DNA of 64,000 nucleotides. Origin: Thalassarchaeum sp002495735 (lineage in GTDB: Archaea > Thermoplasmatota > Poseidoniia > Poseidoniales > Thalassarchaeaceae). Both the position numbers and the translations under genes were made by a program. Below, in pieces: positions 43,233-51,432 of the stretch; positions within the stretch are counted from its first letter, which is position 1, and the number at the start of each line of letters is the position of its first letter. The notes under the pieces were generated by a model. That model was not told where the DNA came from. It made no database searches and was given only the letters and a program-made list of their open reading frames with translations. The DNA is taken from positions 1-64,000 of the forward strand of contig CALDRG010000057.1 of NCBI GenBank assembly GCA_937911265.1, in the 5' to 3' direction.

Positions 43233-44381
43233 TCAGCCATGCTGCGACTCGAAGTCACGCATGAAACCAACTAGTGCCACGACGCTCTCAATCGGGCATC
43301 CATTGTACATGCTGGCACGTATGCCACCGATGCTTTGATGCCCCTTTAGTCCGCCAAATCCTGCTGCCGTGGCCGCCGCTAGGAAGACTCCCTCGAGATC
43401 CTCATCGGCCAGACGCCATGTGACATTCATCACCGAGCGCGAACCGCCATGCGCATGCGGGCGCCAGAAATCACTCCGGTCAAGCTCTCCGTAGAGGAGA
43501 GCAGCCTTGGCGCGGTTTCGCTCGATGGCGCCATCGAGTCCACCGTTGCGCTCAATCCAGGCGAAAACCCGGCCGAGTACGTAGATGCCGAAGGTGTTGG
43601 GAGTGTTGAACATCGAACCCTTGGAGACGTGAGTATGGTAGTCGAGCATCGTAGGGATGCCCTGCTTGGCCTGGGTCAATGCCCACGGCGAGAGGATTAC
43701 CAGAGTCACGCCGCTTGGACCGAGGTTTTTCTGCGCGCCTGCGTAGATGATATCGTGAGCGGAGATATCAATTGGAACACCGCAAATGTCCGAGCTGGCA
43801 TCGACCACCCTTGGTTTTCCTCCACTGTCGGGAAGATGGTGGAACTGGGTGCCGTACAGGGTGTTGTTAGAGGTATAGTGGATGTAGGACGCATCCTCGC
43901 GAATCGTGTAGTCTCCATCCTGCGGAACTGATTTGAAACCGTTCTCAGAGTCGTCCCAAACTGCAAATGCATCGCCTACTCCGCTGGCCTCCTTGAGGGC
44001 CTTCTGCGACCAGCCACCAGTGACTAGGAAATCCGCCTTACCCCCCTTTCCGAGTAGATTCAGGGCAGTCATGTAGAATTGAGTTGAGGCACCTCCCTGC
44101 AGGAACAGCACCTCGTAGTCATCTGGAACAGATAGGACTCTCCTGATTCGTTCCACAACCGAGTTGATTATGCCCTGGAAAGTCGGACTGCGATGAGACG
44201 TCTCAAGTAGCCCGAAACCACTCTCGTCGAGGTTGGGCAGCGCCGCCGCGACCTCCTCAACTACTTCCAGCGGCAGTACAGCCGGTCCGGCGCCGAAGTT
44301 GTGGATGCGACCGGCAGGTTGCACGCTCCGATGCGCCCGCTTCCGGCCTTTCAGCCCATCGGAGCCTACGATAGGGTTCAT
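43233..44381 (-). CDS. serC: Phosphoserine aminotransferase
   Basis: A 382-residue class V PLP aminotransferase. Family motifs: NFGAGPAVLP at the start, LLETSHRSPTF, FLQGGASTQF, the PLP lysine in YAGAQKNLGPSGVT, DYHTHVSKGSMFNTPNTF broken over two strands, and GHQSIGGIRASMYN near the end. It makes 3-phosphoserine for serine synthesis and can act in PLP synthesis, notable because pdxT is its divergent neighbour. The ATG at 44381 is only 6 bases from pdxT; a GTG at 44324, closer to the conserved domain, is an alternative. Confidence 0.93.
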   Translation of the reverse strand: MNPIVGSDGLKGRKRAHRSVQPAGRIHNFGAGPAVLPLEVVEEVAAALPNLDESGFGLLETSHRSPTFQGIINSVVERIRRVLSVPDDYEVLFLQGGASTQFYMTALNLLGKGGKADFLVTGGWSQKALKEASGVGDAFAVWDDSENGFKSVPQDGDYTIREDASYIHYTSNNTLYGTQFHHLPDSGGKPRVVDASSDICGVPIDISAHDIIYAGAQKNLGPSGVTLVILSPWALTQAKQGIPTMLDYHTHVSKGSMFNTPNTFGIYVLGRVFAWIERNGGLDGAIERNRAKAALLYGELDRSDFWRPHAHGGSRSVMNVTWRLADEDLEGVFLAAATAAGFGGLKGHQSIGGIRASMYNGCPIESVVALVGFMRDFESQHG

Positions 44382-44387
44382 TTTCGG

Positions 44388-45008
44388 ATGGCCGGACGGA
44401 CAGCCGTGCTTCGCATAGGCCTCGTCATGCTGCAAGGCGCCCGCCACGTCCACATTGCAGCGCTCCAGCGGGCCGCCGAAGAGTGCAATATTGAGATTGA
44501 AGTCCACGAGCTACGCAAGGCCTCCGATTTGGCCGCAGCAGATCCTCACGCCATCGTGCTGCCAGGGGGGGAGTCGACGACCATGCGACTGACTGGGAAC
44601 CACGAGGCATCAGGACTCCTGCCCGCTCTATTCGAATGGATTCGTTCCGACTCATCGCTCCCTGTGCTTGGCACCTGCGCGGGTGCGATTCTACTGGCCG
44701 ATCCGCAGGATGGTGGCAATCCACTAATCGGCGCAAACATCGATCGTAACGCGTACGGCCGACAGTCTGACTCATTCCAGAGTCCATTAAAGGCCACTAT
44801 CCTAGGGCGCGATTTCCCCGGTGTGTTCATCCGGGCACCTCGGTTCGCATCGCACAGTGAGTCCTCATCTGTGGCTGCACTGCACGGAGAGGAGGTGGTT
44901 GGAGTGAGGACCGGTAACAGACTCGCCCTGACCTTCCACCCTGAACTCTCATCTGACACAGGCTTCCACCGCTGGTTGCTTGAGACCGCGACAGGTGCTG
45001 CGACATGA
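44388..45008 (+). CDS. pdxT: Pyridoxal 5'-phosphate synthase glutaminase subunit
   Basis: A 206-residue class I glutamine amidotransferase. Catalytic Cys is C97 in LGTCAGAIL and the His is in LTFHPELSSD; PGGEST at residues 59-64 is the PdxT oxyanion signature. It delivers ammonia to PdxS for vitamin B6 synthesis; pdxS is not in this window. The ATG at 44388 is used because the open extension upstream lies over serC. It overlaps the next gene by four bases (ATGA). Confidence 0.93.
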   Translation: MAGRTAVLRIGLVMLQGARHVHIAALQRAAEECNIEIEVHELRKASDLAAADPHAIVLPGGESTTMRLTGNHEASGLLPALFEWIRSDSSLPVLGTCAGAILLADPQDGGNPLIGANIDRNAYGRQSDSFQSPLKATILGRDFPGVFIRAPRFASHSESSSVAALHGEEVVGVRTGNRLALTFHPELSSDTGFHRWLLETATGAAT

Positions 45009-46147
45009 GCATCATAGTTGGCTTGCCACAGGTGCCCGAGTTGCATGAACCTCCCGAGGAGGCTGACACAGAGGGGTGCATACAGTGCCAGATGGGCAGC
45101 AAACTGGTGTTGTTCATCACAGGTAACTGTCACTGGCGCTGTGATTACTGCCCGCTCTCCGAGACCCGACGCGACATCGATCACATGTTCGCTAACGAGC
45201 GGCGATGCGAGAGTTTCGATGAGGTAATCGAGGAGGCGAGGGCTATGCGTGCCACAGGCGCAGGAATTACCGGTGGTGACCCACTGATGGCACGCGAGAG
45301 GACACTTGAGGGAATTAGGCGTCTGAAGGCCGAGTTCGGCACGGATTTCCACCTACACATGTACACCAGCATCCCATTCCGTCCGGAGTGGGCGTCTGAG
45401 TTCGCCGAGGCGGGCCTCGATGAGATACGCTTCCACTTCCTCGACCTTGAAGCCGAGCAGTACCGTGAAACCATAGCAGCCTGCTCTTCTGCCAGTATCC
45501 TCACCGGCGTCGAACTGCCATGCGAGCCTGACAAGGAATCCGAACTGCTAGAACTGTTGGAGGCCCTACGGGACTTCGATGTAGACTTCATCAATCTCAA
45601 CGAACTTGAAATCACCGTCGGTAACATCGACAACATGGAGTTGCGCGGATTTAACCTGTCAACTGAGATAACCGCTGGCGCTGCTGGTTCAGCCGAACTG
45701 GCGCATATACTGCGTAATCGCGTAAATGCCGCTGCGAGTGGCCTCCCTGACCCAATCGATGGAGAGACGCGAGACCCGTATGGCTACCACCTGAAGTTCT
45801 GCACCGCCGTTTACAAGGACGCCGGGCAGTTGAGAAGGAGGTTCCAGCGTCGTGGCGAAGCGACCATAGCACCTCACGAGACGCTGACTGAGGACTCAAC
45901 ACTGATGTTCGGTGCCATATACGCTACCGAGGGAGATCAGGAATCGTGGACAGAGGAGATAGCCGAGCAGACCGACCTACCGCACAGGTTCATGCTGTGG
46001 GACCCCGATAACCAGCGCATTGAAATCCCACTCGTCGTGGCTGAGTTGATAGCCGAGCACGTCGACACTCCAGTCGCCATGGTGGAAGTCACACCGACCT
46101 TCGAGAGAATGGAGGTTACGGTGGTTTGGCTCAATGACAATAGATAG
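45005..46147 (+). CDS. Radical SAM protein, COG2108 family
   Basis: A 380-residue radical-SAM enzyme with C42-x3-C46-x2-C49 (GNCHWRCDYCP) and an earlier CxxC pair at C25/C28 (CIQCQMGSK), which could hold zinc or an auxiliary cluster. GGDPLM is the SAM-binding GGE-like motif. The sequence matches the archaeal family COG2108, related to pyruvate formate-lyase-activating enzymes; its reaction is unknown to me. The ATGA overlap with pdxT implies co-translation. Confidence 0.85.
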   Translation: MSIIVGLPQVPELHEPPEEADTEGCIQCQMGSKLVLFITGNCHWRCDYCPLSETRRDIDHMFANERRCESFDEVIEEARAMRATGAGITGGDPLMARERTLEGIRRLKAEFGTDFHLHMYTSIPFRPEWASEFAEAGLDEIRFHFLDLEAEQYRETIAACSSASILTGVELPCEPDKESELLELLEALRDFDVDFINLNELEITVGNIDNMELRGFNLSTEITAGAAGSAELAHILRNRVNAAASGLPDPIDGETRDPYGYHLKFCTAVYKDAGQLRRRFQRRGEATIAPHETLTEDSTLMFGAIYATEGDQESWTEEIAEQTDLPHRFMLWDPDNQRIEIPLVVAELIAEHVDTPVAMVEVTPTFERMEVTVVWLNDNR

Positions 46148-46197
46148 AGCAAGCCCTTCTCGTTGGGTTCATAGAGCCTCGACTTTCGTTACCAGTC

Positions 46198-48039
46198 ATG
46201 CCGGTTAGAATCGGAGACCCTCAGGCCGTTGGAGTCAATCCGTACCGCAGGCTCTCAGCCTCTCAGGTCATCACTTGGAAGTCCTGCAACAGGCTCTGGT
46301 ACTACACCTACATAGAGCGGTTGAAGAGCCCCCTGCCTCCTCAGATTATCCGCGGTAACGCTGCAGAGGAATGCGTCTGTCGCGTTCTCAGGGACTCCCC
46401 AGTTCTAGTTTCAGCCGACTCAGCCGACGAAATGACATCCCCTTTGCTCGATGACGGCTCACTTGACTATGACAATCAGAATGCATGGCCCTGCCCTGCC
46501 ATGTTCGAGTTGCCCGGAGAGCAGTGGCCCACCGATAGACAGTCCCTCGAGGCTTGGGCACTGGCCCGGGTCGAGGTTCACTTCGATGTCTGCTGGGAGG
46601 CGGCCGTCGCAGATTGGAAATCATCTCCCAACCACTCCGGCTCGGTTACTGATGCCGATCCCGAAGAAGCTCTTGAGATGACACGGGCTGGCATCAGGAT
46701 GCACCTCGACCAGGTCGAAGCCTGCTTAGAGGTCGGAGGTGGTCCAAGGTTCACGCAGTGGCGCGCAGGTGGAATCAGGGGTCATTGGCCTGCCCCAGAT
46801 GGCTTCCCACGGGCTTGGATTGAGAGGCACCCTGCCGCAATCGACTCGGGAGACATCACTTGGTGTGAGGCGTGGGAGGTAGCCCGGCCGTGGTTTGTTG
46901 ATCCTGATGCTGGGCAATGGAAGCAGACCACTTCACATCCTGAAGAGTGGTTCCAGGGGGAGTACGACATGGTGTACGATTGGACAGGAGCCATCCGGAT
47001 TATTGACCTCAAGGCTTCGATAGGAAGGGGCGACCGCTCAGGTGGCTATATCGATCAACTGCGCCTGTACTGCTGGCTGTGGTGGGAGACTCATGGAAGG
47101 GCTGATGAGGTCGAGGCGCTGGAGATCTGGTATCTCGGAACCGGTTCAATCAAGGATGTCCCTAGGCCGAATCCGGAGGAAATGCAGACTCTCAGCGAGG
47201 AGCTCGAGGAATTGTATCAGACTATCCACGCTCGTAATCCCTCGATTGATGAGTGCCAGCCCGACCCGGCACCACTGCGATACTTCGATGAGGGAGGTGT
47301 GCCTTCCAAGACGCCAGTCGACCCTGACCCGAGAGCCCGTTGCAAACGCTGTCAGTTGCGAGGTGTATGTGAGGGCAGCAATCACGAACTTGAACTCCCC
47401 CTTGAGCGCAGCATAGAGCGCTTCGGCCACCGCTGGCCCGTCACCCCACTCGGAGAGATAGTGACCCGTGTAAAAGTCGTCGGAGAAGTCTCAGGTTTGC
47501 GCGGACCTAACCTAGCAGCCGACGGCTCAGTAGAACTCTCTTTCATGTTACAGGAGGGCTACGATCGCGCCAAGGTCCAAACCTCTCGCTACGGCACCCC
47601 GCGGGAGGTGACCCGCTCAATTACCAACGGCAGCAGGGTACGCATCGAGAACGCTATAGCATCAGTGTGGAAGGGCGAAGTCGTTCTTGACCTCGACGAT
47701 AAGACCTCAGTCGCAATCACAGACGAGTCCGACTCCGCTCCCATCGTGGACATAGAGATCAAAATCAATGCTATTGGCAGGGTTTGGTCGATAAACGCAT
47801 TCCCGGATGGAGCAGGGGTGACTAGGTGGTCGGTAACGATGATGGATCAGACAGGCTCTGTCGGGGTGGTGGCGTTCAGGCAGTTCATCCCCCTAGCTGC
47901 AGCAGGGGTGGCGAGGGGTGATGAGATAGCGGTGTTGAATGGAGAGATTGGTGAATTCAATGGGCAGCCGCAGGTCAGGATTGGCCCCGGTGGACGGCTC
48001 GTCATACTCCGAAAAGCCTCCGAAGTTCCAGATTTCTAG
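46198..48039 (+). CDS. Fe-S PD-(D/E)XK nuclease (RecB/Cas4-like) fused to two OB-fold domains
   Basis: A 613-residue fusion. The nuclease part (1-400) has C30 (WKSCNRLWYY) and C382-x2-C385-x5-C391 (CKRCQLRGVC), the split four-cysteine Fe-S arrangement of AddB and Cas4. Catalytic residues are D257 (GEYD), D270 and K272 (IDLKAS), followed by the QLRLY helix. Residues about 420-500 and 515-610 look like RPA-type OB folds (VKVVGEVSGLRG; IKINAIGRVWSINAF, MMDQTGSVGVVAF). A single-strand DNA exonuclease or repair and replication factor is likely. ATG at 46198; the stop abuts tRNA-Ser. Confidence 0.83.
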   Translation: MPVRIGDPQAVGVNPYRRLSASQVITWKSCNRLWYYTYIERLKSPLPPQIIRGNAAEECVCRVLRDSPVLVSADSADEMTSPLLDDGSLDYDNQNAWPCPAMFELPGEQWPTDRQSLEAWALARVEVHFDVCWEAAVADWKSSPNHSGSVTDADPEEALEMTRAGIRMHLDQVEACLEVGGGPRFTQWRAGGIRGHWPAPDGFPRAWIERHPAAIDSGDITWCEAWEVARPWFVDPDAGQWKQTTSHPEEWFQGEYDMVYDWTGAIRIIDLKASIGRGDRSGGYIDQLRLYCWLWWETHGRADEVEALEIWYLGTGSIKDVPRPNPEEMQTLSEELEELYQTIHARNPSIDECQPDPAPLRYFDEGGVPSKTPVDPDPRARCKRCQLRGVCEGSNHELELPLERSIERFGHRWPVTPLGEIVTRVKVVGEVSGLRGPNLAADGSVELSFMLQEGYDRAKVQTSRYGTPREVTRSITNGSRVRIENAIASVWKGEVVLDLDDKTSVAITDESDSAPIVDIEIKINAIGRVWSINAFPDGAGVTRWSVTMMDQTGSVGVVAFRQFIPLAAAGVARGDEIAVLNGEIGEFNGQPQVRIGPGGRLVILRKASEVPDF

Positions 48040-48125
48040 TGGCGCCGAGAGAGGGATTTGAACCCCCGCGTCCAATGGACAGTGGATTTCGAATCCACCG
48101 CAATACCGGGCTATGCGATCTCGGC
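48040..48125 (-). tRNA. tRNA-Ser (CGA anticodon), CCA encoded
   Basis: On the minus strand: acceptor GCCGAGA/TCTCGGC, D stem GCA/TGC, anticodon stem GTGGA/TCCAC with loop TTCGAAA (anticodon CGA, reading UCG), a long class II variable arm with GTCC-ATT-GGAC, and a T arm GGGGG-TTCAAAT-CCCTC. Discriminator G and CCA are encoded (48043 to 48040). Its 3' end touches the stop codon of the nuclease gene. Confidence 0.97.
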
Positions 48126-48145
48126 AGCGGTCCGGCCACCTACGG

Positions 48146-48157
48146 ATTAGAGATAAG
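48146..48157 (-). promoter_or_regulatory. Possible TATA-like element of tRNA-Ser
   Basis: On the minus strand TGCTTATCTCTA lies about 21-32 bases before the tRNA 5' end, resembling CGCTTATTGC before tRNA-Val. It sits immediately beside the start codon of the divergent ubiquitin-like gene at 48159. Confidence 0.35.
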
Positions 48158-48158
48158 C

Positions 48159-48380
48159 ATGACCCGACACGCAAGGGTTGTGCGAATCGAGGTCAGCCAC
48201 GACGGAGAAGTACTCCCGATCGAATCCGAGGGACCTATCACAATATCGGAGTTACTTGAGAAACTAGGCATACCATCGTCTACCGTTCTCGCGGTTCACG
48301 GTGATACAATAGTACCTCACACATCTCGAATAGAGTCCGATGTCAGTCTGGAGTTGATTGTGGTCTCATCCGGCGGTTGA
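48159..48380 (+). CDS. Ubiquitin-like MoaD/ThiS/SAMP-type small protein
   Basis: A 73-residue beta-grasp protein ending in a diglycine (VVSSGG at the C-terminus), as needed for adenylation and thiocarboxylate or isopeptide formation. ITISELLEKLGIPSSTVLAV matches the MoaD/ThiS fold. In archaea such proteins act as sulfur carriers (tRNA thiolation, molybdopterin) or as SAMP protein modifiers; which role applies cannot be told. The frame extends back to 48039 only by reading antisense through tRNA-Ser, so the ATG at 48159 is the real start. Confidence 0.85.
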   Translation: MTRHARVVRIEVSHDGEVLPIESEGPITISELLEKLGIPSSTVLAVHGDTIVPHTSRIESDVSLELIVVSSGG

Positions 48381-48391
48381 AATAATCCAGT

Positions 48392-48401
48392 CGCTTATTG
48401 C
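48392..48401 (+). promoter_or_regulatory. TATA-like promoter element of the phosphodiesterase lipoprotein gene
   Basis: CGCTTATTGC, identical to the element before tRNA-Val, sits 61-70 bases before the ATG at 48463 in an AT-rich 82-base gap. A second AT-rich string, CGTATTTTAC at 48431-48440, lies about 27 bases before the ATG and could give a leaderless message. Confidence 0.4.
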
Positions 48402-48462
48402 ATAATAGAAAATCACCCTATCCAATGAATCGTATTTTACGTTCGTCGCCTAACGACTGGAT

Positions 48463-50364
48463 ATGCGCCGCCTGACCTATCTCGCCGTGCTCCTCCTACT
48501 CTCAGGCCCTCTGGCCGGTTGCACCTCGCCCCCGGATGACGCCGAAACTGCGTCCGGATGCACCTATCCGGATGCGCTCAATTTCAACGAGTCGGCCGTA
48601 ACAGACGACGGCTCCTGCGAGTACCCCGAACCGCTCGAGGAGACCTCCGGGTGCATGTACGAGCGGGCCACCAACTTTGAGGAGGGTGCCACGGTTGACG
48701 ACGGCTCTTGCGAGTTCCTGCAGCCTACCGAAGAGAAACCTGGATGTACCTACTCAAACGCTTTGAATTTCGATGAGAACGCCAGTGTAGACGACGGCTC
48801 TTGCGAGTTCCTGCAGCCTCCCGAAGAGAAACCTGGATGTACCTACTCTAACGCTTTGAATTTCGATGAGAACGCCAGTGTAGACAATGGTTCGTGCGAA
48901 TTCAGACCCTACCTGGTCTTCGGATGTAATGACACGACTGCACTGAACTTCGATGCCAACGCCACGTATAATGACGGATCTTGTGAATATATCACCCAAC
49001 ACGTTTTGATGGTGCTCATCGATGGATGGCGTCCTGATTCGATAGCTGCTGGACAAACTCCTACAATCGACATGATGATGCCAGATAGTGCCTATTCTAT
49101 GGCAGCCAGAGTTGAGGACACAACGATTAGTGGTTCGGGACATTCCAGTTACCTAACAGGGGTTCACCGTGACAAGCACAATGTCCATAGCAATAATTTC
49201 GAAGACCACAACTACAATCAGTACCCCTACTGGTTCCGCCTTCTCCGAGATTCTGCACCCGACACCCATCGTTCAGCATATCACAACTGGCCGACTATGT
49301 CGGATGCAGCACTCGACGAATCCGTCTGTTCCGGCTGTGGAGATTACTTCCAGGATTACGACCAGAATATCGTCAATCGGCTAGTTGCTGATTTAGCGAC
49401 TAAGGAGATGAATGCAGCAACCCTCGTCCTAGATCTTATGGACGCGCGCGGACATGGCAGTGGATTCAACAGTGCGAATCCGCAGTATATCGCTGGAATG
49501 AATCAGACTGACATTTGGCTGGGTGAAGTCATGGATGCAATCTTCGCACGACCGAATTACGTCAATGAGGAATGGATGGTCATCCTCTCCTCTGACCATG
49601 CAGGAACCGGATACGGCCACGGCTACAACATCCCCGAGCATAGAAATGTCCCACTAATTATCTGGGGGGCGGAATCTCCAGGGGAGATATGGCCACCACC
49701 TGACGCGGTGGATGCGGTGCCTACCGCCTTGCACCACCTCGGAGTCGATATCGATCCCGCGTGGAGCCTCGATGGACGCGTTATCGGCATCGATCCGACC
49801 GCATCTCCGATCGCTGCGCTAGGCGTTAATCTAATCTTCAACGGTGACGGAGAACTTGAGCGTGGAATGACTCCCGGAATCGACGCATCGGTGCCGGGTT
49901 GGGTCGACAATGGAACGATGACGACCTGGATCTACAACGTCCCGACATATCTGCAAACTACCGATCCCGGGCCCGCGAACAGAGGATCGAACTACTTCGG
50001 AGGTGGATCTGGTGATACAACGATGTATCAGGAGATAGATCTCACTGGTATTGAAGCAGATATTGACTGGGGTAATCTGACCTACTCACTAACAGCATAT
50101 CTGGGCGGGTATTCATCTCAGAATGATCGCATGGAAGTACTCGTCGAATTCTTCGATTCGTCAGGTAATCTCCTACTTTCGGGAGGAATTGGGCCCGTCA
50201 ATGCCGCTGATCGCAACGACACGACTGGAATCTATCTTCATAGTGAAATAGGCCAAGTACCAGTGAATTCATCTTGGGTTCGAGTCACATTGAACTCATA
50301 TCTAGAAACCGGCTACAATGATGCATACGCGGATAACGTTTCACTGATTCTCTCAACTCAATGA
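48463..50364 (+). CDS. Lipoprotein with five cysteine repeats, a type I phosphodiesterase/alkaline phosphatase-like domain and a C-terminal binding domain
   Basis: A 633-residue secreted lipoprotein. Lipobox LAGC ends at C20. Five repeats (about 32-176) of the type GC-x-Y-x2-ALNF-x-E-x-A-x2-DDGSCEF follow; such units are frequent in marine Bacteroidetes. Residues about 180-440 form a phosphodiesterase/nucleotide pyrophosphatase-like domain: MVLIDGWRPDS (metal Asp), TISGSGHSSYLTGVHRDKH (nucleophile region), DLMDARGHG and SSDHAGTGYGHG (metal ligands). The last 170 residues are a beta-rich, lectin-like domain. It probably removes phosphate from extracellular esters or nucleotides. It is more AT-rich by eye than its neighbours. 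Confidence 0.8.
   Translation: MRRLTYLAVLLLLSGPLAGCTSPPDDAETASGCTYPDALNFNESAVTDDGSCEYPEPLEETSGCMYERATNFEEGATVDDGSCEFLQPTEEKPGCTYSNALNFDENASVDDGSCEFLQPPEEKPGCTYSNALNFDENASVDNGSCEFRPYLVFGCNDTTALNFDANATYNDGSCEYITQHVLMVLIDGWRPDSIAAGQTPTIDMMMPDSAYSMAARVEDTTISGSGHSSYLTGVHRDKHNVHSNNFEDHNYNQYPYWFRLLRDSAPDTHRSAYHNWPTMSDAALDESVCSGCGDYFQDYDQNIVNRLVADLATKEMNAATLVLDLMDARGHGSGFNSANPQYIAGMNQTDIWLGEVMDAIFARPNYVNEEWMVILSSDHAGTGYGHGYNIPEHRNVPLIIWGAESPGEIWPPPDAVDAVPTALHHLGVDIDPAWSLDGRVIGIDPTASPIAALGVNLIFNGDGELERGMTPGIDASVPGWVDNGTMTTWIYNVPTYLQTTDPGPANRGSNYFGGGSGDTTMYQEIDLTGIEADIDWGNLTYSLTAYLGGYSSQNDRMEVLVEFFDSSGNLLLSGGIGPVNAADRNDTTGIYLHSEIGQVPVNSSWVRVTLNSYLETGYNDAYADNVSLILSTQ
48556..48990 (+). repeat. Five tandem GCTYxxALNF-type coding repeats, two nearly identical
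   Basis: Five units encode GCxYxxAxNFxExAxxDDGSCE. Units 3 and 4 (from 48730 and 48823) have a 93-base period and differ at one base over the first 62, pointing to recent duplication or active homogenisation. Units 1, 2 and 5 are well diverged. Confidence 0.85.
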
Positions 50365-50391
50365 TTGGCTAGAATGTAATTCATTCCAAAT

Positions 50392-51156
50392 TCAGACGTA
50401 AAAGTCGCTAGAACCTTCAGACTCCGATGCACCGAGTGTCTCCTCTATCGTGCTGCCGACCTCCATAGTTTCCACCAGTTTCCTAGCCGTCTCTTCGGTT
50501 GAATCGAGATCCAGGTCCAGAGGTAGGTCCAACCCCGCCTCTATCCACGAAGCCAGACGGTCGGCTGCCAACACATCGGTGCTGGCTCCAATGGTCTCTG
50601 CTACAAGGCCGACTGTGGGAACGCCATATAGGGGTGAGAGGGAAATCAGCAGCCCTGCTATCCCTATCATCCCGGCCTTAGGGTGCTCCCTGCTGACTGG
50701 GATGTCATTGGCCTCGAGATTCTTCCTGACTTCGGCATCGGCGCAGATTACGTGAATCTCCCTGTCGTCGGTACCTGCTGCGAGACCGGCCAGCACCAGC
50801 AGCTGAGGGGTGTCCGATTCCGAGGCCATCTCGAGGATTGCCTCGGAGACCTCGTGCTGGCCGGCAGCTGTCATCGGCTGCAACGGCCCACCGATCGTGA
50901 TTACCGTCCTGCCATCGGGGAGTAAGATCGAATTGATGTTGATGCGAGGAGGTGAGACGAGCCCATTGCCGTCTAGTGTTGAATGAGGAGGGAAGTCAGG
51001 ATGTAGAATCCATCCTATGGTTCGTGAGGGGTGTTTATCCGCTAGAGAGTCGACCACTATCTTACCGACGTTGCCCACACCAGGCACCGCCTCCAGTATT
51101 GCTGCGTGCTCAGGCATCCCTTCGCCTACGAGCCAGTGAATCCTCGTACGGTTCAT
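50392..51156 (-). CDS. PAC2-family proteasome assembly chaperone (PbaB-like)
   Basis: A 254-residue PAC2 protein (ILEAVPGVGNVGKIVVDSL, AGLLISLSPLYGVPTVGLVAETIG broken over strand and helix). It ends in Phe-Tyr-Val, a hydrophobic-Tyr-X tail of the kind that docks into the alpha-ring pockets of the 20S proteasome in archaeal PbaB. It should chaperone proteasome assembly. Its start overlaps the nop10 stop by four bases, placing it last in the rpl44e operon, an arrangement conserved in archaea. Confidence 0.88.
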   Translation of the reverse strand: MNRTRIHWLVGEGMPEHAAILEAVPGVGNVGKIVVDSLADKHPSRTIGWILHPDFPPHSTLDGNGLVSPPRININSILLPDGRTVITIGGPLQPMTAAGQHEVSEAILEMASESDTPQLLVLAGLAAGTDDREIHVICADAEVRKNLEANDIPVSREHPKAGMIGIAGLLISLSPLYGVPTVGLVAETIGASTDVLAADRLASWIEAGLDLPLDLDLDSTEETARKLVETMEVGSTIEETLGASESEGSSDFYV

Positions 51157-51371
51157 TCCTCTTCACTTCCATCAGCCCTAGGTGTTGGGAGGGATGCGAG
51201 CCACTCCTTGCTGCCGACATCGAGCCTCTTCCTGCGCCTTGCCCCCTGCGGGTCCTCCGGCGAGTACTTCATCGGTGAAACGGCCACCATAGCAGCCCCG
51301 CACTTCTTGCACCTCGTAGCCAAGCCGTACTCGCTACAGGAACTGCAGCGCTGTAATCTGGTGCGAACCAT
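51153..51371 (-). CDS. nop10: H/ACA ribonucleoprotein subunit Nop10
   Basis: A 72-residue protein with the Nop10 zinc ribbon (CSSC and CKKC) and the conserved PMKYSPEDPQGARRRKR segment. Nop10 supports Cbf5 in guide-RNA-directed pseudouridylation of rRNA. The last 15 residues are an acidic tail beyond the usual end. It lies between aIF2-alpha and the PAC2 chaperone, overlapping the latter as ATGA, the standard archaeal order. Confidence 0.9.
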   Translation of the reverse strand: MVRTRLQRCSSCSEYGLATRCKKCGAAMVAVSPMKYSPEDPQGARRRKRLDVGSKEWLASLPTPRADGSEEE

Positions 51372-51432
51372 CCTATCCTCAATCAGCGTCCGCTAGGAAG
51401 AGTCAATGAAGTCTGTGCCTCGTTCGTACTTC

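Noticed and set aside
44381..44388. serC and pdxT as one PLP-synthesis operon
   Set aside because: They are divergent with 6 bases between starts, so they cannot share one transcript.
44546..45352. 268-codon minus-strand open frame over pdxT and the radical SAM gene
   Set aside because: Both plus-strand genes have catalytic motifs in frame; the minus frame has none.
46198..48039. Cas4 nuclease as sign of a CRISPR-Cas locus
   Set aside because: No array, cas1 or cas2 in the neighbourhood, and the OB domains are not a Cas4 feature.
48039..48158. Open frame starting MAPREGFEPP upstream of the ubiquitin-like gene
   Set aside because: It is the antisense reading of tRNA-Ser, a well-known annotation artefact; the real gene starts at 48159.
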